In this document: piece by piece, positions 1-7,650 of the stretch
How positions within the stretch are numbered: the first letter of the stretch is position 1
How the letters are laid out: each line of letters starts with the position of its first letter
From: Actinophytocola sp035995025
GTDB lineage: Bacteria; Actinomycetota; Actinomycetes; Mycobacteriales; Pseudonocardiaceae
DNA: 64,000 nucleotides
Direction of reading: 5' to 3'
Assembly: GCA_035995025.1 (NCBI GenBank)
Contig: DASYKY010000043.1
Location: forward strand, 26,386 to 90,385
Notes under the pieces: model-generated
What the model was told of the DNA's origin: nothing
The model's database searches: none
What the model saw: the letters and a program-made list of their open reading frames with translations, nothing else
Made by a program: the position numbers and the translations under genes

Positions 1-2
1 TC

Positions 3-68
3 CGCGAGTCCGAGGTCAAGACGCTGCTCGCCGAGCTCACCACCGAGGCCACGAAGGCCAACGGATAA
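3..68 (+). CDS. C-terminal fragment of an unidentified protein
   Basis: The third reading frame is open from the window edge and stops at TAA at 66-68. It encodes 21 residues, starting RESEVKTLLAEL and ending in ATKANG, a charged helix-like tail. The start lies outside the window. Nothing in this tail identifies a family. It points the same way as the small membrane gene that follows after 105 bases. Those bases contain a possible -10 element, TAACCT, at 139-144, and a good ribosome site before the next gene, so the next gene probably has its own promoter. Confidence 0.5.
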   Translation, partial: RESEVKTLLAELTTEATKANG

Positions 69-173
69 CCGTTCGACAACGCCGGGACTCGTGAAGCACC
101 GTTCACCCCCCGACCCCCCGGAAACGGGACAAACGGGCTAACCTCGACAGCAGGACTCCCGTGGAGGTGCACG

Positions 174-395
174 ATGCTCTACCTGCTCGCCGCAATCGGC
201 GCGATCTGTGTCGCCGTGTTGCTGTGGCGGGCCTTCGTGTCGAACCCCGCGGAGGTCAGCGAACGTCCCGTCCGGCCGACACGCGGCAGCCCCCGCCAGG
301 GGCCGCTCGCACCGGACGACGATCCCGAGTTCCTACGCAAGCTCGGCCAGCACAAGCCGCCGCCCGCCGACCCGGACGGCAAGCCGCCGGTCTGA
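174..395 (+). CDS. Small single-pass membrane protein, unknown function
   Basis: The 73-residue product has one N-terminal membrane helix (about residues 3-20) followed by a polar, proline-rich tail ending in DPDGKPPV. The start ATG has a ribosome site GGAGGT eight bases upstream, which supports the gene. By position next to a ParA-like gene and the cytochrome c maturation cluster it may correspond to the small membrane protein gene (Rv0531 region) of mycobacteria, but similarity was not tested. Its stop codon directly abuts, with no spacer, the stop codon of the convergent ParA-like gene. Confidence 0.65.
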   Translation: MLYLLAAIGAICVAVLLWRAFVSNPAEVSERPVRPTRGSPRQGPLAPDDDPEFLRKLGQHKPPPADPDGKPPV

Positions 396-1895
396 TCAGC
401 GCATGTAGTAGAACTCGCTCGGGAACCCGTCCGCCACGGTCGCGGCCAGCTCCAGCAGGGCCAGCCTGGTCGGCGGGCCGAGCCGGTCCAGCTCGATCTC
501 CGCGCCCTCCTCGAGGTGCGCGTCGAACGGGATGCGGCACACCGCACGGCACCGGGCACCGAAGTGCTGGGCCAGCTTGTCCAGGTCGACCGAGCCCGCC
601 TGCGGCCGCACCGAGTTGATCACCGCCACCGACCTGGCCACCAGGTCGCGGTAGCCGTGCACGTCCAGCCAGTCCAGGGTGGCCGACGCGCTGCGGGCAC
701 CGTCGACCGAGCCGGACGACACGATGACCAGCGCGTCCGCGACGTCGAGCACGCCCTTCATGGCCGAGTGCATCAGGCCGGTGCCGCAGTCGGTGAGCAC
801 GATGTTGTAGAAGTGCTCGAGCAGCGTCACCGTTCGCCGGTAGTCGTCCTCGCTGAACGCCTCGGACACCGCCGGGTCCTGCTCGCTGGCGAGCACCTCG
901 AGCCGGCTCGGGCCCTGCGAGGTGTACGCGCGGATGTCGGAGTAGCGGTGGATGCGGTCCGCGTCGCGGAGCAGGTGCCGCACGGTCGCGGTGGTCTCGA
1001 GCGGGATCTTCTGGCTCAGCGTGCCGCGGTCGGGGTTGGCGTCGACTGCGATGACCCGGTCGCCGCGCAGCGACGAGAACGTCGAGCCGAGCGTGGTGGT
1101 GGTCGTGGTCTTGCCGACACCGCCCTTGAGGCTCAGCATCGCGATCTTGTAGCAGCCGCGCAGCGGCTGGTTGACCCGCGTGATCAGCTCGCGGCGCCGC
1201 ACGTCGGCCGGGCTCTCGCCCACGTTGATCAGGTGGCCGCTGGCCAGGAAGACGGCCTTGCGCCAGCCGGACTGCGGGCGGCGCTTGGTCTGCTTGATCA
1301 GCTTGGCCGAGGACAGCTCGTCGGCGTGGGTGCGCTGGCGCGGGTGGACCGGCTGCGGCGGCTGCGGGTAGCCCTGCGCGTAGCCGGCCGCCGGGAACGT
1401 CGGCTGCTGCTGTTGCGGCTGCGAGCCGGACGGCGGCTGCTCGGGGTACTGCGGGCCGGGCTGGTCGGGGTACTGCTGTTGCGGGCCGGCCTGCGCGGCA
1501 TACGGGTGCGCGCCGGACGCGGCGGCTTCCAGGTACTGGTAGGGCAGCGGGTTCGACGGGGTGGGCTCGGTGAACTGCGGCGGCTGCGGGCCGGACTGGA
1601 CCGAGTCCACGTAGGGGCCCTGCCGGTACGCGCCCGCGGGCGCCTGCTCCACGTATGGCCGCGCCACGGGGCCGGACGGCTCTGGCTCGGTGTACATCGG
1701 GACTACGTCCGGGTGCGCCGTCGACTGGGTGGGCATCTCCTCGTCCAGTCCCGGGCCGAGCGGCCGGGGGCCGAAGTCCTCGGTGTCGCCGTTCGCGGAC
1801 TTGCCCGTGGCGGGGGTCATCCAGGCGAAGTCGTGCTGCGCCGCCGCTCCCTGGCCGCTGCCGGCCACGTCCGGCTCGCCGTCACGCCCACTCAC
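396..1895 (-). CDS. MinD/ParA-like P-loop ATPase with a Pro/Gln-rich N-terminal region
   Basis: About 499 residues. The first half is low complexity (P, Q, G, Y-rich). The second half is a deviant Walker A ATPase of the ParA/MinD type: LKGGVGKTTTTTTLGS, then AVDANPDRGTLS, with DCGTG as the Walker B-like strand. I chose the GTG at 1895 because AGGGAGGA lies seven bases upstream; a longer frame to 2003 exists without a ribosome site. Similar actinobacterial proteins with a long disordered head and a ParA-like tail are found beside ESX secretion and cell-pole genes, but the partner here is unknown. It ends the minus-strand run that begins with rex and lies downstream of ccsB, as Rv0530 does in mycobacteria. 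Function is inferred only as a nucleotide-dependent switch. Confidence 0.75.
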   Translation of the reverse strand: MSGRDGEPDVAGSGQGAAAQHDFAWMTPATGKSANGDTEDFGPRPLGPGLDEEMPTQSTAHPDVVPMYTEPEPSGPVARPYVEQAPAGAYRQGPYVDSVQSGPQPPQFTEPTPSNPLPYQYLEAAASGAHPYAAQAGPQQQYPDQPGPQYPEQPPSGSQPQQQQPTFPAAGYAQGYPQPPQPVHPRQRTHADELSSAKLIKQTKRRPQSGWRKAVFLASGHLINVGESPADVRRRELITRVNQPLRGCYKIAMLSLKGGVGKTTTTTTLGSTFSSLRGDRVIAVDANPDRGTLSQKIPLETTATVRHLLRDADRIHRYSDIRAYTSQGPSRLEVLASEQDPAVSEAFSEDDYRRTVTLLEHFYNIVLTDCGTGLMHSAMKGVLDVADALVIVSSGSVDGARSASATLDWLDVHGYRDLVARSVAVINSVRPQAGSVDLDKLAQHFGARCRAVCRIPFDAHLEEGAEIELDRLGPPTRLALLELAATVADGFPSEFYYMR

Positions 1896-2042
1896 GCTGG
1901 GATCCTCCCTGAAAATGCACTCCCGGGACTGCCTCCGCAGGCGACGGTAGTCGTTGCCGAGGAACCCCGTCGACACGGGGGTTCCTGGCGTTCGCACCAG
2001 CAACGACGGGGCGATCCCGGGTGGCTGCCAGGTCGGCCTGGC

Positions 2043-2783
2043 CTAGTTCCCCAGCAGGTCACCCAGCGGGTTGATCATGGTCAGGGCCGGCTGCTCGCCG
2101 CCACCGCTGAGCACGCCGGTGACCGGCGAGAGGACATTCCCGACGGTGTCGGTGATGGGCCGGGTGACGTCACCGACGGTGTCCGTCACGGGCGTCACGA
2201 CCTTCTCGACCAGGCCGGGCTGCGGCTTGGCCGGCGCGGGGCTCGGCGCGGGGGCCGGGGCCGGGGCCGCCGGAGCGGCCGGCTGTCCCGGAGCCGCGTG
2301 CGCCGGGGCCGCACCGCCGGGCCGGCTCGAGCCGGCCTGGACCGGGACTGCGCCGCGCGCGGCGGAGTCGTGGGCGCGGTCGGCACGGTCGGCACGGTCG
2401 GCACGGTCCTGGCCGGCGCCCTGGTCGTGCCCGCCGTGCGGCGGGGCGGCGACGGCGGGGGTGCCGATGTCGCCGGGGCCCTGCGAGTCGTTGGGGCCGT
2501 GGCCGGGCGCCGACGGCGCGTGTTCCGGGGCGTTCTCACCGGCGAGGGGCAGCGAGGCGCCGTTCAGGCCGAGCGCACCCGCCGCGAACGTGCCGGCGAC
2601 CAGCAGCGCGCCCGCGGCGACGCCGAAGGTCCACTTCTTGTGCACGCCGGCGGCCCGCGTCTCTTCCTCGGCCGGATCTTCGTAGTAACGCCTGACCCCG
2701 AGCGGGTGTCCCTCCCGTCGCAGCAATCGGTCTGCGGAAACCGACTCACGGCGGCCACCATAGGCAGCTGCGACGGAACTCAA
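2043..2783 (-). CDS. Single-pass membrane protein with Ala/Pro-rich extracytoplasmic tail
   Basis: About 246 residues starting at TTG 2783, chosen because AGGAGG lies seven bases upstream; other upstream codons have no ribosome site. A basic N-terminus (residues 1-45) precedes one membrane helix (WTFGVAAGALLVAGTFAAGA). The rest is low complexity: a DRADRADRADRAHD repeat coded by 9-base tandem repeats near 2385-2420, an APAPAPAPSPAPA stretch, and a C-terminal part with alternating VTPVTDTVG and PITDTVG segments. No catalytic domain is visible. It lies between the ParA-like gene and ccsB on the same strand. It could be a wall-spanning or secreted structural protein; this is a guess. Confidence 0.6.
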   Translation of the reverse strand: MSSVAAAYGGRRESVSADRLLRREGHPLGVRRYYEDPAEEETRAAGVHKKWTFGVAAGALLVAGTFAAGALGLNGASLPLAGENAPEHAPSAPGHGPNDSQGPGDIGTPAVAAPPHGGHDQGAGQDRADRADRADRAHDSAARGAVPVQAGSSRPGGAAPAHAAPGQPAAPAAPAPAPAPSPAPAKPQPGLVEKVVTPVTDTVGDVTRPITDTVGNVLSPVTGVLSGGGEQPALTMINPLGDLLGN

Positions 2784-2887
2784 GACACACCCTCCTGGCG
2801 TAGGTTGTCTCACCCGTACGGGCGAACTACTGTGAACCCCAGCCGAGGAGGGTACTGATCTTGGCGGAAATTGTCCAACAAACCAGG

Positions 2888-3838
2888 TCAGACACCTGCA
2901 TACGAATGTAGACCGGCCACCACGAGGTTGATGAAGAACAGGTTGAAGATCATCACCGCGAAGCCGGCGATGTTGATCACGGCCGCCCGGCCGCCGCGCC
3001 AGCCCGCGGTCGCCCGCGAGTGGAGGTAGGCGGCGTAGACGACCCAGGCGACGAACGCGACCGTCTCCTTGGGGTCCCAGCCCCAGAAGCGGCCCCACGC
3101 GGACTCCGCCCAGATGGCGCCGAAGATCACGCCCGCGGTGTAGATCGGGAAGGCGAACACCGTGGTGCGGTAGGCGACCTGGTCGAGCACATCGGCGTCC
3201 GGCAGCCGGGTGGCCCACCGCGGCCGGCGGGTCTTCACCAGGTACAGCACGCTGACCACGCCCGGCACCAGCACCATGCCGCTGCCCAGCGCGACCGCGA
3301 AGACGTGGATGGCGAGCCAGTAGGACTGCAGGGGCGGCCCCGCTGGCGCGGCGGTCGTGTAGAAGACGAGGCCGCCGAGGAACATCAGCACGGTCACCGG
3401 CAGCAGCAGGTACACCGACAGCCTGCGGATCGGGAACCGGCGCAGCAGCACGAGCCAGGTGACCACCGCGGCGAGGCTCAGCGTGGCGCCGAACTCGTAC
3501 ATGTTGCCCCACGGCACCCGGCCGGTCGCGGCCGCGCGCAGCAGCAGCGCGGAGACGTGCAGCAGGGCGCCGAAGACGATCAGCGAGACGGACATGCGGC
3601 CGAACCGCTCGGCGCGACCGCCCCGCTCGCCGGACTCGACGGCCTCGTCGGCGGCTTCCTCGTCAGCGGGGGCGTCGTCGGCGGCGGGCGCGCCGGCGCC
3701 GACGAGCTGCCGGGCCGCGGCCGGGCGGCGGCCGAACGCCAGCTCCGCGAGGGAGAACAGCATGGCCAGCACGTACACGGCGACCGCGGCGCCGTACGTC
3801 CAGTCGCTGTAGGTGGAGAACGTCTCGTTGACCGGCAT
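2888..3838 (-). CDS. ccsB: Cytochrome c biogenesis protein CcsB/CcsA (ResC type)
   Basis: A 316-residue integral membrane protein of System II cytochrome c maturation. With ResB it forms the synthase that carries heme across the membrane and attaches it to the CXXCH motif of apocytochrome c. The tryptophan-rich WWD region is visible as WAESAWGRFWGWDPKE near residue 240, followed by YAAYLHSRAT; about eight hydrophobic helices and conserved histidines (IHVFAVALG, LHSYAGV) fit the family, as does the length. Its ATG shares one base with the resB stop (TGATG), so the two are translationally coupled. Last gene of the tlpA-ccdA-resB-ccsB set; Rv0529 holds this place in M. tuberculosis. Confidence 0.95.
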   Translation of the reverse strand: MPVNETFSTYSDWTYGAAVAVYVLAMLFSLAELAFGRRPAAARQLVGAGAPAADDAPADEEAADEAVESGERGGRAERFGRMSVSLIVFGALLHVSALLLRAAATGRVPWGNMYEFGATLSLAAVVTWLVLLRRFPIRRLSVYLLLPVTVLMFLGGLVFYTTAAPAGPPLQSYWLAIHVFAVALGSGMVLVPGVVSVLYLVKTRRPRWATRLPDADVLDQVAYRTTVFAFPIYTAGVIFGAIWAESAWGRFWGWDPKETVAFVAWVVYAAYLHSRATAGWRGGRAAVINIAGFAVMIFNLFFINLVVAGLHSYAGV

Positions 3839-5472
3839 CAGGTCTTCCTCCCCGCGGTAGCGTCCTGGCGGACCGGGTCGTCGTCACCGCCGTCCGGTGC
3901 CAGCTCGGCGAGCAGCTCGCCGGCGAACCGCTCGAACTCCTCGCCGTATCCGGCCTGGTCGGTGCGGGCCAGGCCACCGACGACGACCACCGTACGGCCG
4001 TCCTGGTCGTCCCCGGCCGCCGGGGTCGCACGCACCCACAGGCGGCGCCGCTTGACGACGAGCGAGGTCACGAGGCCCAGCACGAGGGCGATCGCGAAGC
4101 CCAGCACCCACACCTGCGCCGGGTCGTGCGACACCTGCAGGTACACCCAGCGCTGCACGCCGTCGAGGTGGACCACCGTGCCGTCGCCGAGCTTCAGCTC
4201 CTCGCCCGGCCGCAGGTTCGCCCTGGCCACCTGCTTGAGCCGTCCACTGTCCACCATGGACTGGTCGACGGAGTAGATGGACTGGCCGCGGCCGGACTCG
4301 TTGCCGAGGTCGCCCTGCAGCACCTCGATCGAGACGGCCGGGTCGTTCAGATCCGGGTAGCCCGACGCGAGCACCTTGTCGTGCAGCACCGCGGTCGGCG
4401 CGAACAGGCCGGTGATCGCGAGCTGCTTGCGCCGCCGCTCGGCCGGGTCGCGCACGCCCGGCGGGTCGAACTTCGTGGCGCCCTCGGCGAGGTTCGTGAG
4501 GTTGTCGACGGTGCGCCACTGCGTCGTGGTGGTGCGCTTCTCCCCGTTGGGGAAGGTCACCGAGAACACCGGCGCGTAGCCGTTGCCGAGCAGGTAGACC
4601 CGGTCGCCCTCGACGCGCAGCGGGTGGTTGACCTCGAGCGAGTAGGGGCGCCACGTGTCGGATGCGAGGTCGTCGCCCGCCTGGTACCGAAGCCCGGCGC
4701 GGAAGTAGTCGGCCTCGCCGGTCGGCAGGTAGTGGGCGGTGAAGTCGTCGACCTTGACGCAGAACTCGTCGAGGTCGGTGCCGTCGACGCGCAGCCCGGG
4801 GGTGAACGAGTCGTAGGCGAACGTGCCGGAGTTGCAGAACTCGGAGCCGTTCGCGAGAACGACGACCTGGCCCTCGTAGCTGAACATCTTGCCGAGGGCG
4901 AGCGCGACGATCAGGCCGAGCATGGCGAAGTGGAAGAGGAGGTTGCCGGTCTCGCGCAGGTAGCCACGCTCGGCGGAGACGCTGCGCGCGCCGCCGTCCT
5001 CCTCGCGGACGTCCAGCCGCCAGCCCTTGAGCCGGCCGCGAGCGGCGGTCATCACCTCGTCCGGGTAGCGGTCGGTCTCGCCGTCGGCGTGGTGGGGCAG
5101 GCGGGCGAGGTTGCGCGGGGTGAGGACCGGCCTGGTGCGCAACGACGTCAGGTACTCGAACATGCGCGGGGTCAGGCAGCCGACGAGCGAGACGAACAGC
5201 AGCAGGTAGACGGCGGAGAACCAGACGCTGCCGTAGACGTTGAAGAACTCCAGGCGGCCCAGGAGCCTGCCCCACCAGCCGTTGGACGTGATGAACTCGT
5301 CGACCTTGGGCGAGTTGAGGCTGCGCTGCGGCAGCAGCGCGCCGGGCAGCGCGGCGAGGGCCAGCAGGAACAGCAGCACCAGCGCGGTGCGCATGGACGT
5401 CAGGCCACGCCAGGTGTTGCGCAGGAACGCGACGGCGCCCGGTGACCTTGATCCGCTCGCCGGCTCGCTCAT
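3838..5472 (-). CDS. resB: Cytochrome c biogenesis protein ResB
   Basis: A 544-residue ResB/Ccs1 family protein. Residues from 24 include TSMRTALVLLFLLALAALPG, the first membrane helix with the usual LPQR turn after it; a second pair of helices follows (SVWFSAVYLLLFVSLVGCLTP), then a large extracytoplasmic domain and a last helix near residue 470 (WVLGFAIALVLGLVTSLVV). It works with CcsB as the heme-handling partner in System II. The open frame runs further upstream into ccdA, but the ATG at 5472 overlaps the ccdA stop by four bases (ATGA), the usual coupling in this operon. The C-terminal 60 residues are polar and cytoplasmic. Confidence 0.95.
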   Translation of the reverse strand: MSEPASGSRSPGAVAFLRNTWRGLTSMRTALVLLFLLALAALPGALLPQRSLNSPKVDEFITSNGWWGRLLGRLEFFNVYGSVWFSAVYLLLFVSLVGCLTPRMFEYLTSLRTRPVLTPRNLARLPHHADGETDRYPDEVMTAARGRLKGWRLDVREEDGGARSVSAERGYLRETGNLLFHFAMLGLIVALALGKMFSYEGQVVVLANGSEFCNSGTFAYDSFTPGLRVDGTDLDEFCVKVDDFTAHYLPTGEADYFRAGLRYQAGDDLASDTWRPYSLEVNHPLRVEGDRVYLLGNGYAPVFSVTFPNGEKRTTTTQWRTVDNLTNLAEGATKFDPPGVRDPAERRRKQLAITGLFAPTAVLHDKVLASGYPDLNDPAVSIEVLQGDLGNESGRGQSIYSVDQSMVDSGRLKQVARANLRPGEELKLGDGTVVHLDGVQRWVYLQVSHDPAQVWVLGFAIALVLGLVTSLVVKRRRLWVRATPAAGDDQDGRTVVVVGGLARTDQAGYGEEFERFAGELLAELAPDGGDDDPVRQDATAGRKT

Positions 5473-6269
5473 AGCGGCAGCACCGTGTCGGTGACCACGG
5501 CGTCGCGCAGCCAGGAGACGAGCTCGCCCCACAGCCCGGTCACCAGCAGGACGCCGACCACGAGCAGCAGACCGCCGCCGGTCAGCTGGATCGCACGGCT
5601 GTGCCGGCGCAGCCAGGCCGACGCGCGGACCGACCAGCGGGCGCCGAGCGCGATGACCAGGAACGGCACGCCCAGGCCGAGGCAGTAGACGAGAACGAGC
5701 AGCAGGCCGCGGGCGGCGGTGCCGCCGGTGCTGCTGGCGAGGATCGTGACGCCGGACAGCGTCGGGCCGAGGCACGGCGTCCAGCCGAGGCCGAAGATCG
5801 CGCCGAGCAGCGGCGCGCCCGCGAGCCCCAGCCGGGGCACGCGGTGGAACCGGAGCTCCCGCTGCAGGCCGGGGACGAACCCGACGAACACCAGCGCCAT
5901 CGCGATGATGATCACGCCGCCGATGCGCTGCAGCAGGTCCTCGTTGATCACCAGCACGTCGCCGAGCCACACGATGCCGCCGACGGTCGCCGCGAAGACC
6001 ACGGTGAACCCGAGCACGAACAACCCGACCGCGCCCACGACCCGCCAGCGCCCGGTCCGCGGCTCCGGCTCGGCCGACTCTCCCGGCGCGCCCGCCGTGA
6101 CCTTCACCGGCGGCGCGTCCGCGCCGACGAGCGCGGCCAGGTAGGCGAGGTAGCCGGGTACCAGCGGCACGACGCACGGGGAGGCGAACGAGATCACCCC
6201 GGCCAGCAGCGCCACCCCGCTCGCGAGCAGCAGCGGGCCGTCGACGGCGAGGGCGGTCGTCGGGTCCAC
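5469..6269 (-). CDS. ccdA: Thiol-disulfide transmembrane carrier CcdA
   Basis: A 266-residue CcdA/DsbD-like protein that passes reducing equivalents across the membrane to keep apocytochrome c cysteines reduced. The two conserved cysteines are visible in FASPCVVPLVPGYLAYLAA and GWTPCLGPTLSGVTILAS, each within a membrane helix; six helices are expected. A polar insert (PPVKVTAGAPGESAEPEPRT) sits between the first helices. The start is GTG at 6269 and has no clear ribosome site. It follows tlpA in the same direction, but a 173-base spacer holding a 22-bp repeat array separates them, the largest gap in the cytochrome c operon. Confidence 0.93.
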   Translation of the reverse strand: MDPTTALAVDGPLLLASGVALLAGVISFASPCVVPLVPGYLAYLAALVGADAPPVKVTAGAPGESAEPEPRTGRWRVVGAVGLFVLGFTVVFAATVGGIVWLGDVLVINEDLLQRIGGVIIIAMALVFVGFVPGLQRELRFHRVPRLGLAGAPLLGAIFGLGWTPCLGPTLSGVTILASSTGGTAARGLLLVLVYCLGLGVPFLVIALGARWSVRASAWLRRHSRAIQLTGGGLLLVVGVLLVTGLWGELVSWLRDAVVTDTVLPL

Positions 6270-6355
6270 GGGCTCAGGGTAGGCACCGTGTTCACCAGCG
6301 CCGACGGCGCCTCCCCGGCAGAGTGACGCCGGCTGCGACGCTCACGTCTCACGGT

Positions 6356-6442
6356 GCCTGAGTGTTGGACTCACCGCGCCGGAGCGTTGGACTCGCGGGG
6401 CCGGAGCGTTGGACTCGCGGGGCTGGAGGGTTGGACTCGCGG
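6356..6442 (-). repeat. Family A repeat array, locus A1: four 22-bp units
   Basis: Read on the minus strand, four units with core CGCGAGTCCAAC follow one another with an exact 22-bp period; the last unit is degraded (GTGAGTCCAAC). On the plus strand the TTGGACTC cores start at 6365, 6387, 6409 and 6431. The array begins directly after the tlpA TGA stop (6443-6445) and lies between tlpA and ccdA within the operon. All four units have the same orientation here. The rest of the 6270-6442 spacer shows no gene. Related arrays occur at 55379-55490 and 63906-64000. Confidence 0.9.
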
Positions 6443-7021
6443 TCACTTCTCGGCGGTGAGCTTGTCCACTACCGGGAGCAGGTCCGACGCGAGCAGGTCG
6501 CGCAGGAACACCGCCGCCACGCGGTGCCGCTTGTCCAGCACGATCGTCGACGGGACGACCGAGCGCGGGTAGCCCTTCCACGCCAGCAGCGAGCGGCCCG
6601 GCGGGTCGTAGATCGACGGGTAGGTCAGGCCCGTGTCGCGGACGAAGTCCTGCGGGGCCGACCGGTTCTCGTCGCGCACGTTGATGCCGAGCACCTCGAC
6701 ACCTTTGCTCGCCCGGTCCTTGAACACCTTCTCCAGCTCCGGCGCCTCGACCCGGCACGGCGGGCACCACGCACCCCACAGGTTCAGCACCACGACCTTG
6801 CCGCGGAAGTCCGACACCGCGACGTCCTTGTCGGACATGAGGTCCTCGCCGGACAGCGCCGGTGCTTGCTGGCGGTCGCCGCCGTCGTAGAAGATCTCCG
6901 TCTTGCCACCGGGCGACACGAACTGGAACTCCGTGCCGCGCTCGACCGCGTCCGTGCCCGTGGAACAGCCGGACAGCACGACCGGCACGAGCAGCACCGC
7001 CAGGGCGAGCAGCCGCCTCAT
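6443..7021 (-). CDS. TlpA-family thioredoxin-like lipoprotein
   Basis: 192 residues. The N-terminus is a lipoprotein signal (RRLLALAVLLVPVVLSGCST) with lipobox LSGC, so the protein is anchored outside the membrane. The thioredoxin fold starts near residue 60, with the redox motif WGAWCPPCR, the typical resA/tlpA form, and a cis-proline region near SVVPSTIVLD. It probably reduces apocytochrome c cysteines using electrons from CcdA. The ATG at 7021 overlaps the upstream phosphatase stop by four bases (ATGA). Its stop codon is followed at once by repeat array A1. Rv0526 is the positional counterpart in M. tuberculosis. Confidence 0.92.
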   Translation of the reverse strand: MRRLLALAVLLVPVVLSGCSTGTDAVERGTEFQFVSPGGKTEIFYDGGDRQQAPALSGEDLMSDKDVAVSDFRGKVVVLNLWGAWCPPCRVEAPELEKVFKDRASKGVEVLGINVRDENRSAPQDFVRDTGLTYPSIYDPPGRSLLAWKGYPRSVVPSTIVLDKRHRVAAVFLRDLLASDLLPVVDKLTAEK

Positions 7022-7650
7022 GCGCCGGTGACCTCCGGCCTCGACGCGCCCGCCGGCTCGGCGTACCGGATGCCGACCAGCCGCTCGTCCTCGAACTGCA
7101 GCGAGGTCACCGACGCGAGCGAGCACTGCCGCCGCCGCGGGTCGTGCCAGAGCCGCTTGCCCTCGAGGAACCGGCGCAGTGTCCAGATCGGCAGCTGATG
7201 CGACACGCACACCGCCTCGTGCCCCTCGGCCCGGGCCCGCGCGCGGTACGCCGCCGCGAGCATGCGCCGCGCGATCTGCATGTACGGCTCGCCCCACGAC
7301 GGCAGGAACGGGTTGCGCAGCCGGTGCCAGTACCGCGGCTGGCGCAGCGCCCCGTCGCCGACCGCGACCCGCAGGCCCTCGAACACGTTGGCCGCCTCGA
7401 TGAGCCGCTCGTCGGTCTCGAGGGTGAGCCGGTGCGAGTCGGTGATCGGCGCGGCGGTCTGCTGCGCACGTTCCAGCGGCGAGGCCACCACGTGCGTGAT
7501 GTCGTTGCCCGCCAGGTGTTCCGCGACGACGAGCGCCTGCCGCTTGCCCAGCTCGGAGAGCACGAAGCCGGGCATGCGGCCGTACAGCACGCCCGTCGGG
7601 TTCTCCACCTCCCCGTGCCGCACCAGGTGCACGGTCGTGCGTGTGATCAC
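7018..7650 (-). CDS. Histidine phosphatase family protein (phosphoglycerate mutase-like)
   Basis: 210 residues with the RHG motif of the branch-1 histidine phosphatases near the start (VHLVRHGEVENPTG) and the second catalytic histidine in EAVCVSHQLPIW. The internal SPLERAQQTA segment is also typical. Length fits phosphatases of the GpmB/CobC type rather than dPGM glycolytic mutases; the true gpmA lies at 38 kb. The substrate is unknown. GTG at 7650 has a GGGGGAG ribosome site and overlaps the hemL stop by four bases. Rv0525 holds the same place after hemL in mycobacteria, so the linkage to heme genes is conserved without an explained role. Confidence 0.9.
   Translation of the reverse strand: MITRTTVHLVRHGEVENPTGVLYGRMPGFVLSELGKRQALVVAEHLAGNDITHVVASPLERAQQTAAPITDSHRLTLETDERLIEAANVFEGLRVAVGDGALRQPRYWHRLRNPFLPSWGEPYMQIARRMLAAAYRARARAEGHEAVCVSHQLPIWTLRRFLEGKRLWHDPRRRQCSLASVTSLQFEDERLVGIRYAEPAGASRPEVTGA

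Noticed and set aside
516..2858. Long plus-strand open frame opposite the ParA-like and membrane genes
   Set aside because: It is the reverse shadow of two well-supported minus-strand genes, and its product is a run of Arg/Val/Gly/Ala without any motif, as expected from high GC content.
6356..6442. CRISPR array at the 22-bp repeats
   Set aside because: Units abut with little variable spacer, the repeat is too short, and no cas genes are present.
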